Part shown: positions 27,338 through 35,892 of the stretch, one piece after another
Layout of the letters: every line of letters begins with the position of its first letter
Position numbering within the stretch: the first letter of the stretch is position 1
Assembly (NCBI GenBank): GCA_019634975.1
Contig: JAHCAI010000001.1
Span: 248,001-312,000 of the forward strand
Direction of reading: 5' to 3'
Length of the DNA: 64,000 nt
Source of the DNA: Burkholderiales bacterium
GTDB taxonomy: Bacteria > Pseudomonadota > Gammaproteobacteria > Burkholderiales > SG8-41
The notes under the pieces: model-generated
The model's database searches: none
Told to the model about the DNA's origin: nothing
What the model saw: only the letters and a program-made list of their open reading frames with translations
Program-made: the position numbers and the translations under genes

Positions 27338-28936
27338 CTAATTCATCAGCAGGGCCGGCGGCGAATTTTCGAGCACGCCCCGGCGGAAAGCGGCCTGGCT
27401 GCCCGCCATCTCCAGCGCCGCCTCGTTCCAGGCATCGCGGATCACTTTTCCGCCTGCGGTGAGCCCGGCATCGACCGCGCGCGGCCGTGCCAGCATGTCC
27501 CATAGCGTGCCCGCATGGCGCTCGGGAACCCCGCTGAGCGTCACGCGCTGCGCCGTCGGCAGCGGCGCCGGCGCGGCAACGAGGAAGCTGTTGATGTAGC
27601 GCGCGCCCGGCCAGTCCGGGCGGTAGAGCGCGGCATGGGGCAGCTCGCTGGACAGTGTCGCCAGCAGGTGGGCATAGGCCCGCGGATCCTCGAGATTGGC
27701 GAAGGTGTTGAAGACCGCGACGCCATCCGGCTTCAGGCAGCGCCTGAGGTCGCGGAAGAATTCGCGGGTGATCAGGTAGTCCGGGGTGCCGTCGCCGTGA
27801 AACAGGTCGACCAGGACCACGTCGTGGCGCGGCTCGCAGGCGGCGACGAAGGTGCGGGCATCGGCCTGGTGGGTTTTTATCCGTGCCGGATCGAAGCCGA
27901 AATAGCGGCGGGCCACCGCGAGCGAGGACGGATCGATCTCGACGACTTCGACGCGAGCGCCGTCGCGGGCGAGACGCGAGGGCACGATGCCGGCGCCGAG
28001 TCCCAGCATCAGCACATCCTGCAGCTGCGGCCGGTAGGCGCGCGACAGCGCCTCGAGGGCCCAGGTGTAGAAGGAGGTCGACTGCTGGTTCGAATCCACC
28101 GTGTTCTGGATCAGGCCGTCATGGAAGTACATGCGCAGGTACTTGCCGTCGGCACCGGCGTCGCTGCGAAGGATCTTGACCGTGCCGAACAGCGAGCTGT
28201 AGGTGCCCTCGATCTGCCACTGCGCGCCGCTGAAGGCGACCGGGCCCTGGCGTCCGGTGTAACGATCCGCCTGCCAGGCGAGCAGGGCTGCGCCGAGCAT
28301 CGCGGCGATGGCGCAGGCAGTGACACTGCCGCGGCCCGCCATCGGCAGCCGCGGTGACGCGGCCGCTGCCAGCGACAGTGCGCCGAGGATGCCCGCGACC
28401 AGCAGGGTTCCGGAGTAGTTGCTGATGTTGGGTATCAGCAGGAAGGCCGTGACCAGCACGCCGGCCACGGAGCCCAGCGTGCTGACGAAAAACACCAGGC
28501 CGGCGCCGGCGTCGCCTTTTTGTGCGGACTGCCGGCGCAGCAGCAGGGCCACCAGCAGGGGATTCATCGCCGAGGTTGCCACCAGCGGCAGCAGCAGCAG
28601 GATCAGGCAGGCGGCGAAAGCGCCGCCGCTGAGGCTCCAGCGCGCGAGCGGATGGAACAGCAGGGGATAGGCGAGGCACGCGGCGACGATGGCGATGCCG
28701 GCAAGCGCGGGCATGATGCCGAACAGGAAGCCGATCCTCTTTTCCGCCGGCTGGGGGGTGCCTGCGGCGAGCCGGCCGCCCCACCAGTAGCCCAGTGCCA
28801 GCGAGACCAGCGTTATCGACAGGATGCCGGTCCAGATGTAGAGGCTGACGCCGAAATAGGGCGTCATGATGCGGGAGGCCAGCAGTTCGAGCGCGAGTAT
28901 GGCGCCGCCGGAGATGAAAATCAGGGCGAAGGGCAT
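27338..28936 (-). CDS. Membrane protein fused to spermidine-synthase-like domain
   Basis: 532 residues from ATG 28936; in-frame starts lie further upstream at 28981 and 28999. About seven to eight hydrophobic segments fill residues 1-245, beginning LIFISGGAILALELLASRIM, as in MFS-like/SpeE fusion proteins. The C-terminal ~250 residues are a spermidine-synthase fold with MLGLGAGIVPSRLARDG, the end-of-strand acid in EVVEIDP, and DVVLVDLFHGDG. Such fusions are thought to make or move polyamine-like products at the membrane; activity is unproven. It lies opposite to, and between, methyltransferase paralogs 1 and 2, so this locus has eight Rossmann methyltransferase-type folds in a row. Confidence 0.85.
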   Translation of the reverse strand: MPFALIFISGGAILALELLASRIMTPYFGVSLYIWTGILSITLVSLALGYWWGGRLAAGTPQPAEKRIGFLFGIMPALAGIAIVAACLAYPLLFHPLARWSLSGGAFAACLILLLLPLVATSAMNPLLVALLLRRQSAQKGDAGAGLVFFVSTLGSVAGVLVTAFLLIPNISNYSGTLLVAGILGALSLAAAASPRLPMAGRGSVTACAIAAMLGAALLAWQADRYTGRQGPVAFSGAQWQIEGTYSSLFGTVKILRSDAGADGKYLRMYFHDGLIQNTVDSNQQSTSFYTWALEALSRAYRPQLQDVLMLGLGAGIVPSRLARDGARVEVVEIDPSSLAVARRYFGFDPARIKTHQADARTFVAACEPRHDVVLVDLFHGDGTPDYLITREFFRDLRRCLKPDGVAVFNTFANLEDPRAYAHLLATLSSELPHAALYRPDWPGARYINSFLVAAPAPLPTAQRVTLSGVPERHAGTLWDMLARPRAVDAGLTAGGKVIRDAWNEAALEMAGSQAAFRRGVLENSPPALLMN

Positions 28937-28957
28937 GGTTGGTGTGGGGGGGTCGGT

Positions 28958-28963
28958 TATAAT
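28958..28963 (+). promoter_or_regulatory. -10 element of the six-gene methyltransferase operon
   Basis: A perfect TATAAT on the + strand, 138 nt before the first gene of the run (ATG 29101). No good -35 is visible 16-18 nt upstream. It overlaps the 5' region of the divergent fusion gene. Confidence 0.4.
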
Positions 28964-29100
28964 GCGCCGCCAATCTACCATAGGCGTGGTCAACTCCATT
29001 TGACCTGACCTTGGCCCGGCACTCGGTGTCAAATCCACCCGGCAGTGAGAGCGCGCTGTGGCTGCGGCGCAGACGCTGCCGGCGTACTGCGGAGGCGTTC

Positions 29101-29979
29101 ATGCGGCATGCAATGCGGATGTTGAGGGCGATGGCCGGTGCGGCCCTGATGGCCTTTGTGCCGGTCCATGCGGCGGGCGACCAGCCAACGGTCCCTTACG
29201 TGCCGACACCGCAGGCGGTGGTCGAGCGCATGCTTGCGATGGCGAGGGTCACCGCAGCCGATTACCTGATCGACCTCGGATCGGGTGATGGCCGCATCGT
29301 GGTGACGGCCGCGAGCAAGTACGGCGCGCGCGGCTTCGGTGTCGACCTCAATCCGGTGCGCATCGACGAGGCCAACGAGAATGCGCGGCGGAACCGGGTC
29401 ACCGACAAGGTGGCGTTCTACCAGCGCAACCTGTTCGAGACCGACCTGTCGCAGGCGACGGTCATCACGATGTACCTGCTGCCGCGGGTCAATCTGCAGC
29501 TGCGCCCGACCCTGCTCGACCTGAAGCCCGGCACGCGCATCGTGTCCCACGATTTCGACATGGGAGACTGGAAGCCTGATGAGCACGTGCGCATGGACGC
29601 GACTGACAAGTTCTCGGGCGCCGGCGGCGACAGCGACATTTACCTGTGGATTGTGCCGGCAAAGGTCGCCGGTGGCTGGCGCTCGCAGCTGACCGTCGGC
29701 GGCAAGCCGCAGGCCTATGAGTTCCAGCTGGACCAGAAATACCAGTCGGTCGGCGGCACCGTGCGCGTCAACGGGCGCCCGGTGCAGATCCAGGGCGCGA
29801 CATTGCGCGGAGCCGAGCTGTCATTCTCCTTCGCCGCCGAAATCAACGGCGAGCCGGTGAAGCACCGCTTCAGCGGGCGGGTCGACGGCGGGCGTGTCGC
29901 GGGTGAGGCGACGCTGACCGGCGGGCGGCTGGCCGCGCGCGTGGAGTGGCTCGCGGAACGGACGGAGGCCGCACGCTGA
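29101..29979 (+). CDS. Exported class I SAM-methyltransferase-like protein, paralog 2
   Basis: 292 residues; TGCGGAGGCG precedes ATG 29101. A signal peptide ends PVHAAG (~25). PYVPTPQAVVERML (33-46) is followed by DLGSGDG at 58-64, a GARGFGVDL acid strand, NLFETDLSQATVIT, and MYLLPRVNL. SHDFDMGDWKPD lies in the later core. The beta-rich C-terminal domain runs from about 195. First gene of the gap-free run; the next paralog's ATG overlaps its TGA by 1 nt. No terminator lies between the members, so one polycistronic mRNA is expected. Enzyme activity is inferred from fold only. Confidence 0.87.
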   Translation: MRHAMRMLRAMAGAALMAFVPVHAAGDQPTVPYVPTPQAVVERMLAMARVTAADYLIDLGSGDGRIVVTAASKYGARGFGVDLNPVRIDEANENARRNRVTDKVAFYQRNLFETDLSQATVITMYLLPRVNLQLRPTLLDLKPGTRIVSHDFDMGDWKPDEHVRMDATDKFSGAGGDSDIYLWIVPAKVAGGWRSQLTVGGKPQAYEFQLDQKYQSVGGTVRVNGRPVQIQGATLRGAELSFSFAAEINGEPVKHRFSGRVDGGRVAGEATLTGGRLAARVEWLAERTEAAR

Positions 29980-30875
29980 TGCGCAATCTGATTCGGGCCG
30001 GCACCCTGCTGCTGGTGCTGGCGGGAGGCGTGCAGGCCCAGGAATTCGGCGACACGCCGTATGTGCAGACGCCGCAGAACGTTGTCGACGCGATGCTCGA
30101 GACCGCGAAAGTGACCGCGAAGGATTTCGTGATCGACCTCGGCTCGGGCGACGGCCGCATGGTCATCACCGCGGCGAAGAAGCGCGGCGCGCGCGGTTTC
30201 GGCGTTGACCTCGACAAGCGCCTGGTGAGGCTCGCCAATGACAATGCGCGCAAGGCGGGCGTCGCCGACCGCGCGAAGTTCTATGACCGCGATCTTTTCC
30301 TGACCGACCTGTCCCCGGCGACTGTGATCACGATCTACCTGTTGCCGGAAGTGAACCTGATGGCGCGCGGCAAGCTGCTCGCACTGGCGCCGGGCACGCG
30401 CATCGTGTCGCATGATTACGGCATCGGCGACTGGCCGCCCGATGTCGAGTACGAGATGGATGCGCCGGGCAAGCCGGTCGGCCGCTCGCAGAAAAGCAGG
30501 GTGCTCTACTGGGTGGTTCCGGACCTGGTCGCGGGACGCTGGCAGTGGACGGTCGAGGACGGCGGCAAGCCGCGGCGCGTCGAGCTGTTGCTGAACCAGA
30601 ATTACCAGAAGCTCGAAGCATCCGCGACGCTCGACGGCGCCCCGCTGGCGGTGGAGCGCGCGACGCTGACCGGGCGCGACATCGAGGTCGTGATGGCGCT
30701 GCCCGCGCGCGGGCGCACGATCTTCAGCGGCACGCGCATCAACCAGGCGATCGAAGGCAGGCTGCGCGACGCTGCCGGCAAAAGCCTGCCGTGGAGCGCG
30801 GTGCGTGTGGAAATCCGCGATGCCGCGCATGTGATTGCGCCGACGCCTGTGGTGCGTGAATTCAATGTCGAATGA
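29979..30875 (+). CDS. Exported class I SAM-methyltransferase-like protein, paralog 3
   Basis: 298 residues from ATG 29979, 1 nt overlap with paralog 2. Its signal peptide is short, ending GGVQAQ (~20). The entry motif is altered to PYVQTPQNVVDAML (Pro to Gln at the third-from-Thr site). DLGSGDG is at 53-59, then GARGFGVDLD, DLFLTDLSPATVIT, IYLLPEVNL and SHDYGIGDWPPD. The beta-rich tail begins VPDLVAGRWQW. The stop overlaps the next start by 4 nt (ATGA). Among the seven it has one of the longer C-termini, ending VVREFNVE. Confidence 0.87.
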   Translation: MRNLIRAGTLLLVLAGGVQAQEFGDTPYVQTPQNVVDAMLETAKVTAKDFVIDLGSGDGRMVITAAKKRGARGFGVDLDKRLVRLANDNARKAGVADRAKFYDRDLFLTDLSPATVITIYLLPEVNLMARGKLLALAPGTRIVSHDYGIGDWPPDVEYEMDAPGKPVGRSQKSRVLYWVVPDLVAGRWQWTVEDGGKPRRVELLLNQNYQKLEASATLDGAPLAVERATLTGRDIEVVMALPARGRTIFSGTRINQAIEGRLRDAAGKSLPWSAVRVEIRDAAHVIAPTPVVREFNVE

Positions 30876-31735
30876 TGTTTATGCGTAAGTATTTGCTTTT
30901 AAACATTATTTTAATCTGGGTGACGCTGCTGCCGATCTCCGCGGCACGCGCCCAGGTGCACTGGCAGTTCGATGTGCCCTTCGTGCCGACGCCGTACGTG
31001 GTGATCGAGGAAATGCTCAGGCTGGCCGAGGTGACGCCGCGCGATTTCGTGATGGACCTGGGGTCCGGCGACGGCCGCGTGCTGATCACCGCGGCGCGGA
31101 CATTCGGCGCCCGCGGCATCGGCGTTGACCTCGACGGCGACCTTGTCGCCGAAAGCATCGAGGCGGCCAAGGCGGCCGGCGTCTCCGACCGCGTGCAGTT
31201 CCTGCAGCAGGACCTGTTCAAGACCGATCTCGACCGGGCGACGGTGATCACGATGTACCTGATGCCCGGCGTGATGGCGCGCCTGCAGCCGCGGCTGCTC
31301 GAGCTGAAGCCGGGCACGCGCCTGGTATCCCATGATTTCCGGCTCGGGGACTGGAAACCCGATGCCGTGACCCAGGTGAGAAAAAATGCCTTCCTGTGGA
31401 TCGTGCCGGCGCAGATTGCCGGCCGCTGGCAGCTCACGATGGCACTGCCGGGAGGCGAACACCGGATGACGCTCGAGCTGCGCCAGAAATACCAGGAGAT
31501 CGACGGTTTCGGACAGTTCAGCGACCGCCCCTCGCAGATCTGGGAGCCGCGACTGCGCGGCGACCGGCTGAGCTTCGTGATCGTCGATGACCGCGACCGC
31601 GACAATGAGGCCGCGCTCTATTTCGACGGGCAGGTCAGGGGCGATGTCATCGAGGGCGAGCTGCGCCGCGGAACCGGCAGGACCCAGACCCGCCACGCAT
31701 GGCGCGCGCAGCGTGTCGCCGCGACCAAGCCGTGA
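30872..31735 (+). CDS. Exported class I SAM-methyltransferase-like protein, paralog 4
   Basis: 287 residues, 4-nt overlap with paralog 3; ATG 30875 or 30881 are alternative starts. The signal peptide is long, ending SAARAQ (~28), and its first ~15 codons are strikingly A/T-rich against the GC-rich body. PFVPTPYVVIEEML is the entry motif, DLGSGDG lies at 62-68, then GARGIGVDLDG, DLFKTDLDRATVIT, MYLMPGVM and SHDFRLGDWKPD. The C-terminal domain starts IVPAQIAGRWQ. Stop and next GTG start overlap (GTGA). Confidence 0.86.
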   Translation: MMFMRKYLLLNIILIWVTLLPISAARAQVHWQFDVPFVPTPYVVIEEMLRLAEVTPRDFVMDLGSGDGRVLITAARTFGARGIGVDLDGDLVAESIEAAKAAGVSDRVQFLQQDLFKTDLDRATVITMYLMPGVMARLQPRLLELKPGTRLVSHDFRLGDWKPDAVTQVRKNAFLWIVPAQIAGRWQLTMALPGGEHRMTLELRQKYQEIDGFGQFSDRPSQIWEPRLRGDRLSFVIVDDRDRDNEAALYFDGQVRGDVIEGELRRGTGRTQTRHAWRAQRVAATKP

Positions 31736-32598
31736 TCCGCGCTGCTTCCTTGCTGCTGATGCTGACCCTCGCGGCACCGCTGCGCGCTTCGGACGCGCCT
31801 TATGTGCCGACGCCGATGAGCGTGGTCGATGCGATGCTCGAAATGGCGAACGTCGGTCCGCAGGATTACCTGATCGACCTCGGTTCCGGCGATGGCCGCA
31901 TTCCGCTGCGCGCGGCAACGCGTTTCGGCGCGCGCGGCTTTGGCGTCGAGATCGAGCCGCACCTGGTGCGTGACGCCAATGCTGCTGCCCGGAAGCAGGG
32001 TGTTGCCGACCGGGTGCGCTTCGAGGCGCGCGACCTCTTCGATACCGATGTCAGTGGTGCCACTGTGCTCACCACCTACCTGTTCCAGTCCCTGAATCTG
32101 CGGCTGCGGCCATACCTTCTGGCGAAATTGAAACCGGGCACGCGGGTGGTGACCCACGAGTTCCACTTTGGCAGCTGGCAGCCGGACCGCAGGATTACGG
32201 TTCACGCACCCGACAAGCCGTATGGGGATCCGAACAGCGAGGTGATGCTGTGGATTGTGCCGGCCGATTTCTCGGGCGTTTGGCGGGCCAGCCTGCCCGG
32301 TGAGCCGGAGCGCGAGTTGCGGCTCATGCAGCGCTTCCAGATTCTTAACGGCACCCTCGGTACTCAGCAGCTGGCGGAGGGCCGGGTCAACGGCAGCACG
32401 CTGCGCCTGTCGCCTGCCGGTGATGCGCGGATTTTCACCGGCATGCTCGACGGCGATACCATCAGGGGCGAAGTGAGGCGTGCCGGCGCGGCACCGCAGG
32501 CATGGCATGCGCAACGCATCCAGCGCGGACGCATGGATATCGACGCCGGCAGCGAGCTGCCGTTCAAATCGGGAGTTCCGGCGGGAGAATCGAGATGA
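31732..32598 (+). CDS. Exported class I SAM-methyltransferase-like protein, paralog 5
   Basis: 288 residues using GTG 31732, which gives a clean signal peptide ending PLRAS (~20) and the same 4-nt overlap as its neighbours; ATG 31699 would overlap 37 nt and spoil the signal peptide. PYVPTPMSVVDAML, DLGSGDG (49-55), GARGFGVEI, DLFDTDVSGATVLT. Paralogs 5 and 6 are the closest pair: both have F-DTD in place of F-x-TDLS, an ADFSG-V-W entry to the C-terminal domain, and a tail with a GRMD block. They look like a recent duplication. Confidence 0.85.
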   Translation: MIRAASLLLMLTLAAPLRASDAPYVPTPMSVVDAMLEMANVGPQDYLIDLGSGDGRIPLRAATRFGARGFGVEIEPHLVRDANAAARKQGVADRVRFEARDLFDTDVSGATVLTTYLFQSLNLRLRPYLLAKLKPGTRVVTHEFHFGSWQPDRRITVHAPDKPYGDPNSEVMLWIVPADFSGVWRASLPGEPERELRLMQRFQILNGTLGTQQLAEGRVNGSTLRLSPAGDARIFTGMLDGDTIRGEVRRAGAAPQAWHAQRIQRGRMDIDAGSELPFKSGVPAGESR

Positions 32599-32651
32599 GT
32601 GCGGAGAGGGGAATGTTGCAAAGTGCCGCGCATGGCGCGTGGCACAGGTGA
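32595..32651 (+). other. 18-codon mini-ORF between paralogs 5 and 6
   Basis: ATG at 32595 overlaps the paralog 5 stop (ATGA) and reads 18 codons to TGA 32649-32651, just before the chosen GTG start of paralog 6. It could act as a translational coupler or be what is left of a start region after a frameshift. Coding function is not claimed. Confidence 0.3.
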
Positions 32652-32658
32652 AAACACC

Positions 32659-33585
32659 GTGAGCCCGCACTTCGCCAGACGCGTCCTGCGGCTGTTGCCG
32701 GTTGCAGTGTTCTGCTTCCAGGCGGCTCCGGCATTGGCCTCCGACGTGCCCTATGTGCCGACGCCGATGAACGTCGTGGATGCGATGCTCGGCCTCGGTG
32801 CCGTCGGTCCCGGCGATTTCCTGATCGATCTCGGCTCCGGCGACGGTCGCATCCCGATACGTGCGGCCACGCGCTACGGGGTGCGCGGATTCGGCGTCGA
32901 CCTCGACGACGGCCTGGTCCGGCAGGCGCGTGCCGCGGCGGAGAAGGCGGGTGTCGGTGACAGGGTGGCTTTCGAGGCGCGCAACCTGTTCGATACCGAT
33001 CTCGGGCGCGCCACGGTGATCACGGCCTACCTGCTCAATTCGGTGAACCTGCGCCTGCGGCCGCAGCTGTTCGCACAGCTGAAGCCCGGCACCCGGATCG
33101 TCACGCACGATTTCCATTTCGGCGACTGGCAGCCCGACCAGAAAATCACCATCGACGTGCCCGACAAGGCCTATGGGCCGCCGCGCAGCGATATCATGCT
33201 GTGGGTGATCCCCGCGGATTTTTCCGGGGTCTGGCAATGGAGTCTGCCCGGCGCCGGCGGCGACCTCCGCCACGAGGCGCAGCTGTCGCAGAAGTTCCAG
33301 GTGCTCTATGGCCGCGCTTCGGCAGGCGGCCGCCCGGTGCTGCTCGCGGATGCACGCATCCGCGGCGATGCGGTGAGCTTCACAGTGGGCGATGCCGCAG
33401 GCCTGCAGCGCTACAGCGGGCGCATCAGCGGCGACACGATCAGCGGTGAAGTGTCACTGCCCGGCGGCGGGAGTCCGCAGGCCTGGCAGGCGAAGAGGAT
33501 CAAGTCGGGCAGAATGGATGTCAGTGCCGCAGGCCGCGGCGGGTTGCATGTCGTGGCGGCCGGCAATTCAACCAAGGAGCAGTGA
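32659..33585 (+). CDS. Exported class I SAM-methyltransferase-like protein, paralog 6
   Basis: 308 residues from GTG 32659, preceded by AGGTGA at 8 nt spacing; ATG 32632 and GTG 32599 are in-frame alternatives without a good site. Signal peptide ends APALAS (~28). PYVPTPMNVVDAML, DLGSGDG (57-63), GVRGFGVDLDD, NLFDTDLGRATVIT, YLLNSVNL (Pro to Asn), HDFHFGDWQPD. The beta domain starts at ADFSGVWQW and the tail has GRMDVS like paralog 5. Overlaps the next start by 1 nt. Confidence 0.85.
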   Translation: MSPHFARRVLRLLPVAVFCFQAAPALASDVPYVPTPMNVVDAMLGLGAVGPGDFLIDLGSGDGRIPIRAATRYGVRGFGVDLDDGLVRQARAAAEKAGVGDRVAFEARNLFDTDLGRATVITAYLLNSVNLRLRPQLFAQLKPGTRIVTHDFHFGDWQPDQKITIDVPDKAYGPPRSDIMLWVIPADFSGVWQWSLPGAGGDLRHEAQLSQKFQVLYGRASAGGRPVLLADARIRGDAVSFTVGDAAGLQRYSGRISGDTISGEVSLPGGGSPQAWQAKRIKSGRMDVSAAGRGGLHVVAAGNSTKEQ

Positions 33586-34478
33586 TGAAATTCGCAAGCA
33601 TGATGGTCGGTATCGCAACGTTGGCCGGCAGCCTGTTCGCCCTGCCGGCGGCCTCCCAGGATGGCCGGGGTGACGTGGTCTATGTGCCGACCCCGCAGGT
33701 GGTCGTCGACACCATGCTGGAAATGGCCAAGGTGGGCGCCGGCGATTACCTGATCGATCTCGGTTCCGGCGACGGACGCATCGTGATCACCGCCGCGAGC
33801 AAGTTCGGCGCCAGCGGATTCGGCGTCGATCTCGACACCTACCTGCTGAAGCTCGCCAACCAGAACGCGCAGAAGGCAGGGGTGACCGGCAAGGTCCATT
33901 TTGTCGAGCAGAACCTGTTTCTGACCGACCTGTCGCGGGCGACGGTGATCACCTCCTACCTGTTGCCGGAGATGAACCTGAAGCTGCGTCCGAAGCTGCT
34001 CACGCTGAAGCCGGGCACGCGCATCGTCACCCACGATTACCACATGGGCCAGTGGGATGCCGAGGAGCGGCGTGACCTGATCGTGCCGGAGAAGGTCGTG
34101 GGCACGCCGGGCATCAGCTACATCTATTCCTACGTGGTGCCCGCGCGGGTGCCGGGCAAGTGGCAGTCGCTGGTCAGCATTGGCGGGCGCGAGACGCCGA
34201 TGGAGTTCACGCTCGAGCAGCAGTTCCAGGAGCTCGAGGGCAAGGTCGAGATCCGCGACCGCAGCGTCGACCTTCGCGGGCGCATCCTCGGCGAGCGCAT
34301 CCGCATGGTCGCCGGCGGGCGCGGCGGCGTGCCGCGCCACGAGTTCACCGGACAGATCGGCGACGGCAGCATCACCGGCACGCTGATCATCGGTGAAGGC
34401 GCCTCGCGCCAGCAGCTGCCGTGGACGGCGAAGCTGGTGCAGCGCGGCGAGCTGAAGCGGGCATCCGACGATCTGTAA
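33585..34478 (+). CDS. Exported class I SAM-methyltransferase-like protein, paralog 7
   Basis: 297 residues from ATG 33585 with AAGGAG upstream; GTG 33582 is in frame but too close. The signal peptide ends PAASQ (~24). VYVPTPQVVVDTML, DLGSGDG (58-64), GASGFGVDLD, NLFLTDLSRATVIT, YLLPEMNL, HDYHMGQWDAEE. The C-terminal domain begins VPARVPGKWQ. It is the last of the run; a hairpin and an amino-acid permease gene follow. Retention of all core motifs in every copy argues against decay of the array. Confidence 0.87.
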   Translation: MKFASMMVGIATLAGSLFALPAASQDGRGDVVYVPTPQVVVDTMLEMAKVGAGDYLIDLGSGDGRIVITAASKFGASGFGVDLDTYLLKLANQNAQKAGVTGKVHFVEQNLFLTDLSRATVITSYLLPEMNLKLRPKLLTLKPGTRIVTHDYHMGQWDAEERRDLIVPEKVVGTPGISYIYSYVVPARVPGKWQSLVSIGGRETPMEFTLEQQFQELEGKVEIRDRSVDLRGRILGERIRMVAGGRGGVPRHEFTGQIGDGSITGTLIIGEGASRQQLPWTAKLVQRGELKRASDDL

Positions 34479-34495
34479 TCGACAACCATCACAAG

Positions 34496-34512
34496 CGGGC
34501 GCGCTGCGCCCG
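34496..34512 (+). other. GC hairpin in the permease leader
   Basis: A perfect 7-bp stem CGGGCGC / GCGCCCG with loop GCT lies between the methyltransferase run and the permease start. It has no T-run, so a weak terminator or mRNA-stability element is possible. Confidence 0.3.
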
Positions 34513-34529
34513 ATCCGGGAGGAGAGCAC

Positions 34530-35870
34530 ATGAGCACCCAGAACGCGGCCGCGCCGCGCCAGACCCTGTCGGTGACCGACGCCTGCGCAATGATCGTCGG
34601 CCTGATCGTCGGTGCGGGCATTTTCGGTACGCCGTCCATCGTGGCCGGTGCCGTTGGCGGCGAGGCCACCCTCTACGCGGTATGGATCGCCGGCGGGGTG
34701 TTTTCGATCATCGGCGCGCTGTGTTACGCGGAGCTGGCGACTGCATTCCCCTCCGCCGGCGGCGAGTACCATTTCCTGCAGCGGGCCTTCGGCCGCTCGC
34801 TGGCCTTTCTCTACGGCTGGGCGCGGATGACGGTGATCGTGGCCGGCTCGATCGCAGTGTTTGCCTATCTCTTCGGCGACTACATGTCGCGCGTGGTCAA
34901 CCTCGGCACCCACTCGTCCGCAATCTGGGCGGCACTGGTCGTGGTGGTGCTGACCTACGTGAACTATCGCGGCATCCGCGAGGGCAAGGCCACGCAGAAC
35001 CTGTTCACGATGCTCGAGGTCGGCGGGCTGGTGCTGATCGTGGTCGCTGGCCTGCTGCTCGCCGCGCCGCCGCAGGCCGCTGCGCCCGCGGCCGCGGGCG
35101 CCGGGCAGCCCTGGTACATGGGTGCCGGCATCGGCTCGGCGATGATCTTCGTGCTGTTCACCTACGGCGGGTGGAACGACGCGGCCTACATTTCCGCCGA
35201 GGTCCGCAATCGCGAGCGCAACATGGTGCGCGCACTGCTGATCGCCATCAGCCTGGTGGCGCTGCTCTATGTGCTGGTCAATGCCGCGTACCTGAAGGGG
35301 CTGGGCTACGACGCGATGGCGCGCTCCAACGCGGTGGCTGCCGACCTGCTGAAGGCGGTCTGGGGTAGCACCGGAGAAAAGCTGATCGCGGTGATGATCG
35401 CGATCGCCGCACTGACCTCGGTCAACGGATCAATGATCGTCGGTGCGCGCTCCAACTATGCGCTGGGCCGTGACTGGCCGATGCTGTCCTGGATCGGGCG
35501 CTGGGACGATGCCAGCGGTTCGCCGCGCAACGCGATGCTCGCGCAGGGTGCGATTGCGCTGGCGCTGGTCGGGCTGGGCGCGATCCAGAACGCGGGCTTC
35601 AAGGGGCTGGTCGAATATTCGCTGCCGGTGTTCTGGGGTTTTTTCCTGCTGACCGGCGTTGCCCTGTTCGTGCTGCGCGCCAAGGAGCCTGATGCGCCGC
35701 GGCCGTTCCGGGTGCCGCTGTACCCGGTGCTGCCGGCGGTGTTCATTTTGATGTGCGGCTACCTGCTCTATTCCAGCCTCACCTACCATCGCGCCAATGC
35801 CCTGGTGGGACTCGCAGTGCTCGCCGTGGGTGCCGTGGTGCTGCTGGCCGCTCGAATTAAAAAGCAATAA
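34530..35870 (+). CDS. APC-family amino acid permease
   Basis: 446 residues with about 12 hydrophobic segments. The first helix carries the APC substrate motif IVGLIVGAGIFGTP (residues ~22-35). GGAGGAG precedes ATG 34530. It would import an amino acid or amine across the inner membrane with a cation or by exchange. It lies 51 nt after the methyltransferase run on the same strand and could share its transcript. Substrate unknown. Confidence 0.9.
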   Translation: MSTQNAAAPRQTLSVTDACAMIVGLIVGAGIFGTPSIVAGAVGGEATLYAVWIAGGVFSIIGALCYAELATAFPSAGGEYHFLQRAFGRSLAFLYGWARMTVIVAGSIAVFAYLFGDYMSRVVNLGTHSSAIWAALVVVVLTYVNYRGIREGKATQNLFTMLEVGGLVLIVVAGLLLAAPPQAAAPAAAGAGQPWYMGAGIGSAMIFVLFTYGGWNDAAYISAEVRNRERNMVRALLIAISLVALLYVLVNAAYLKGLGYDAMARSNAVAADLLKAVWGSTGEKLIAVMIAIAALTSVNGSMIVGARSNYALGRDWPMLSWIGRWDDASGSPRNAMLAQGAIALALVGLGAIQNAGFKGLVEYSLPVFWGFFLLTGVALFVLRAKEPDAPRPFRVPLYPVLPAVFILMCGYLLYSSLTYHRANALVGLAVLAVGAVVLLAARIKKQ

Positions 35871-35892
35871 AATCAACAACTTGTAATAGTCA

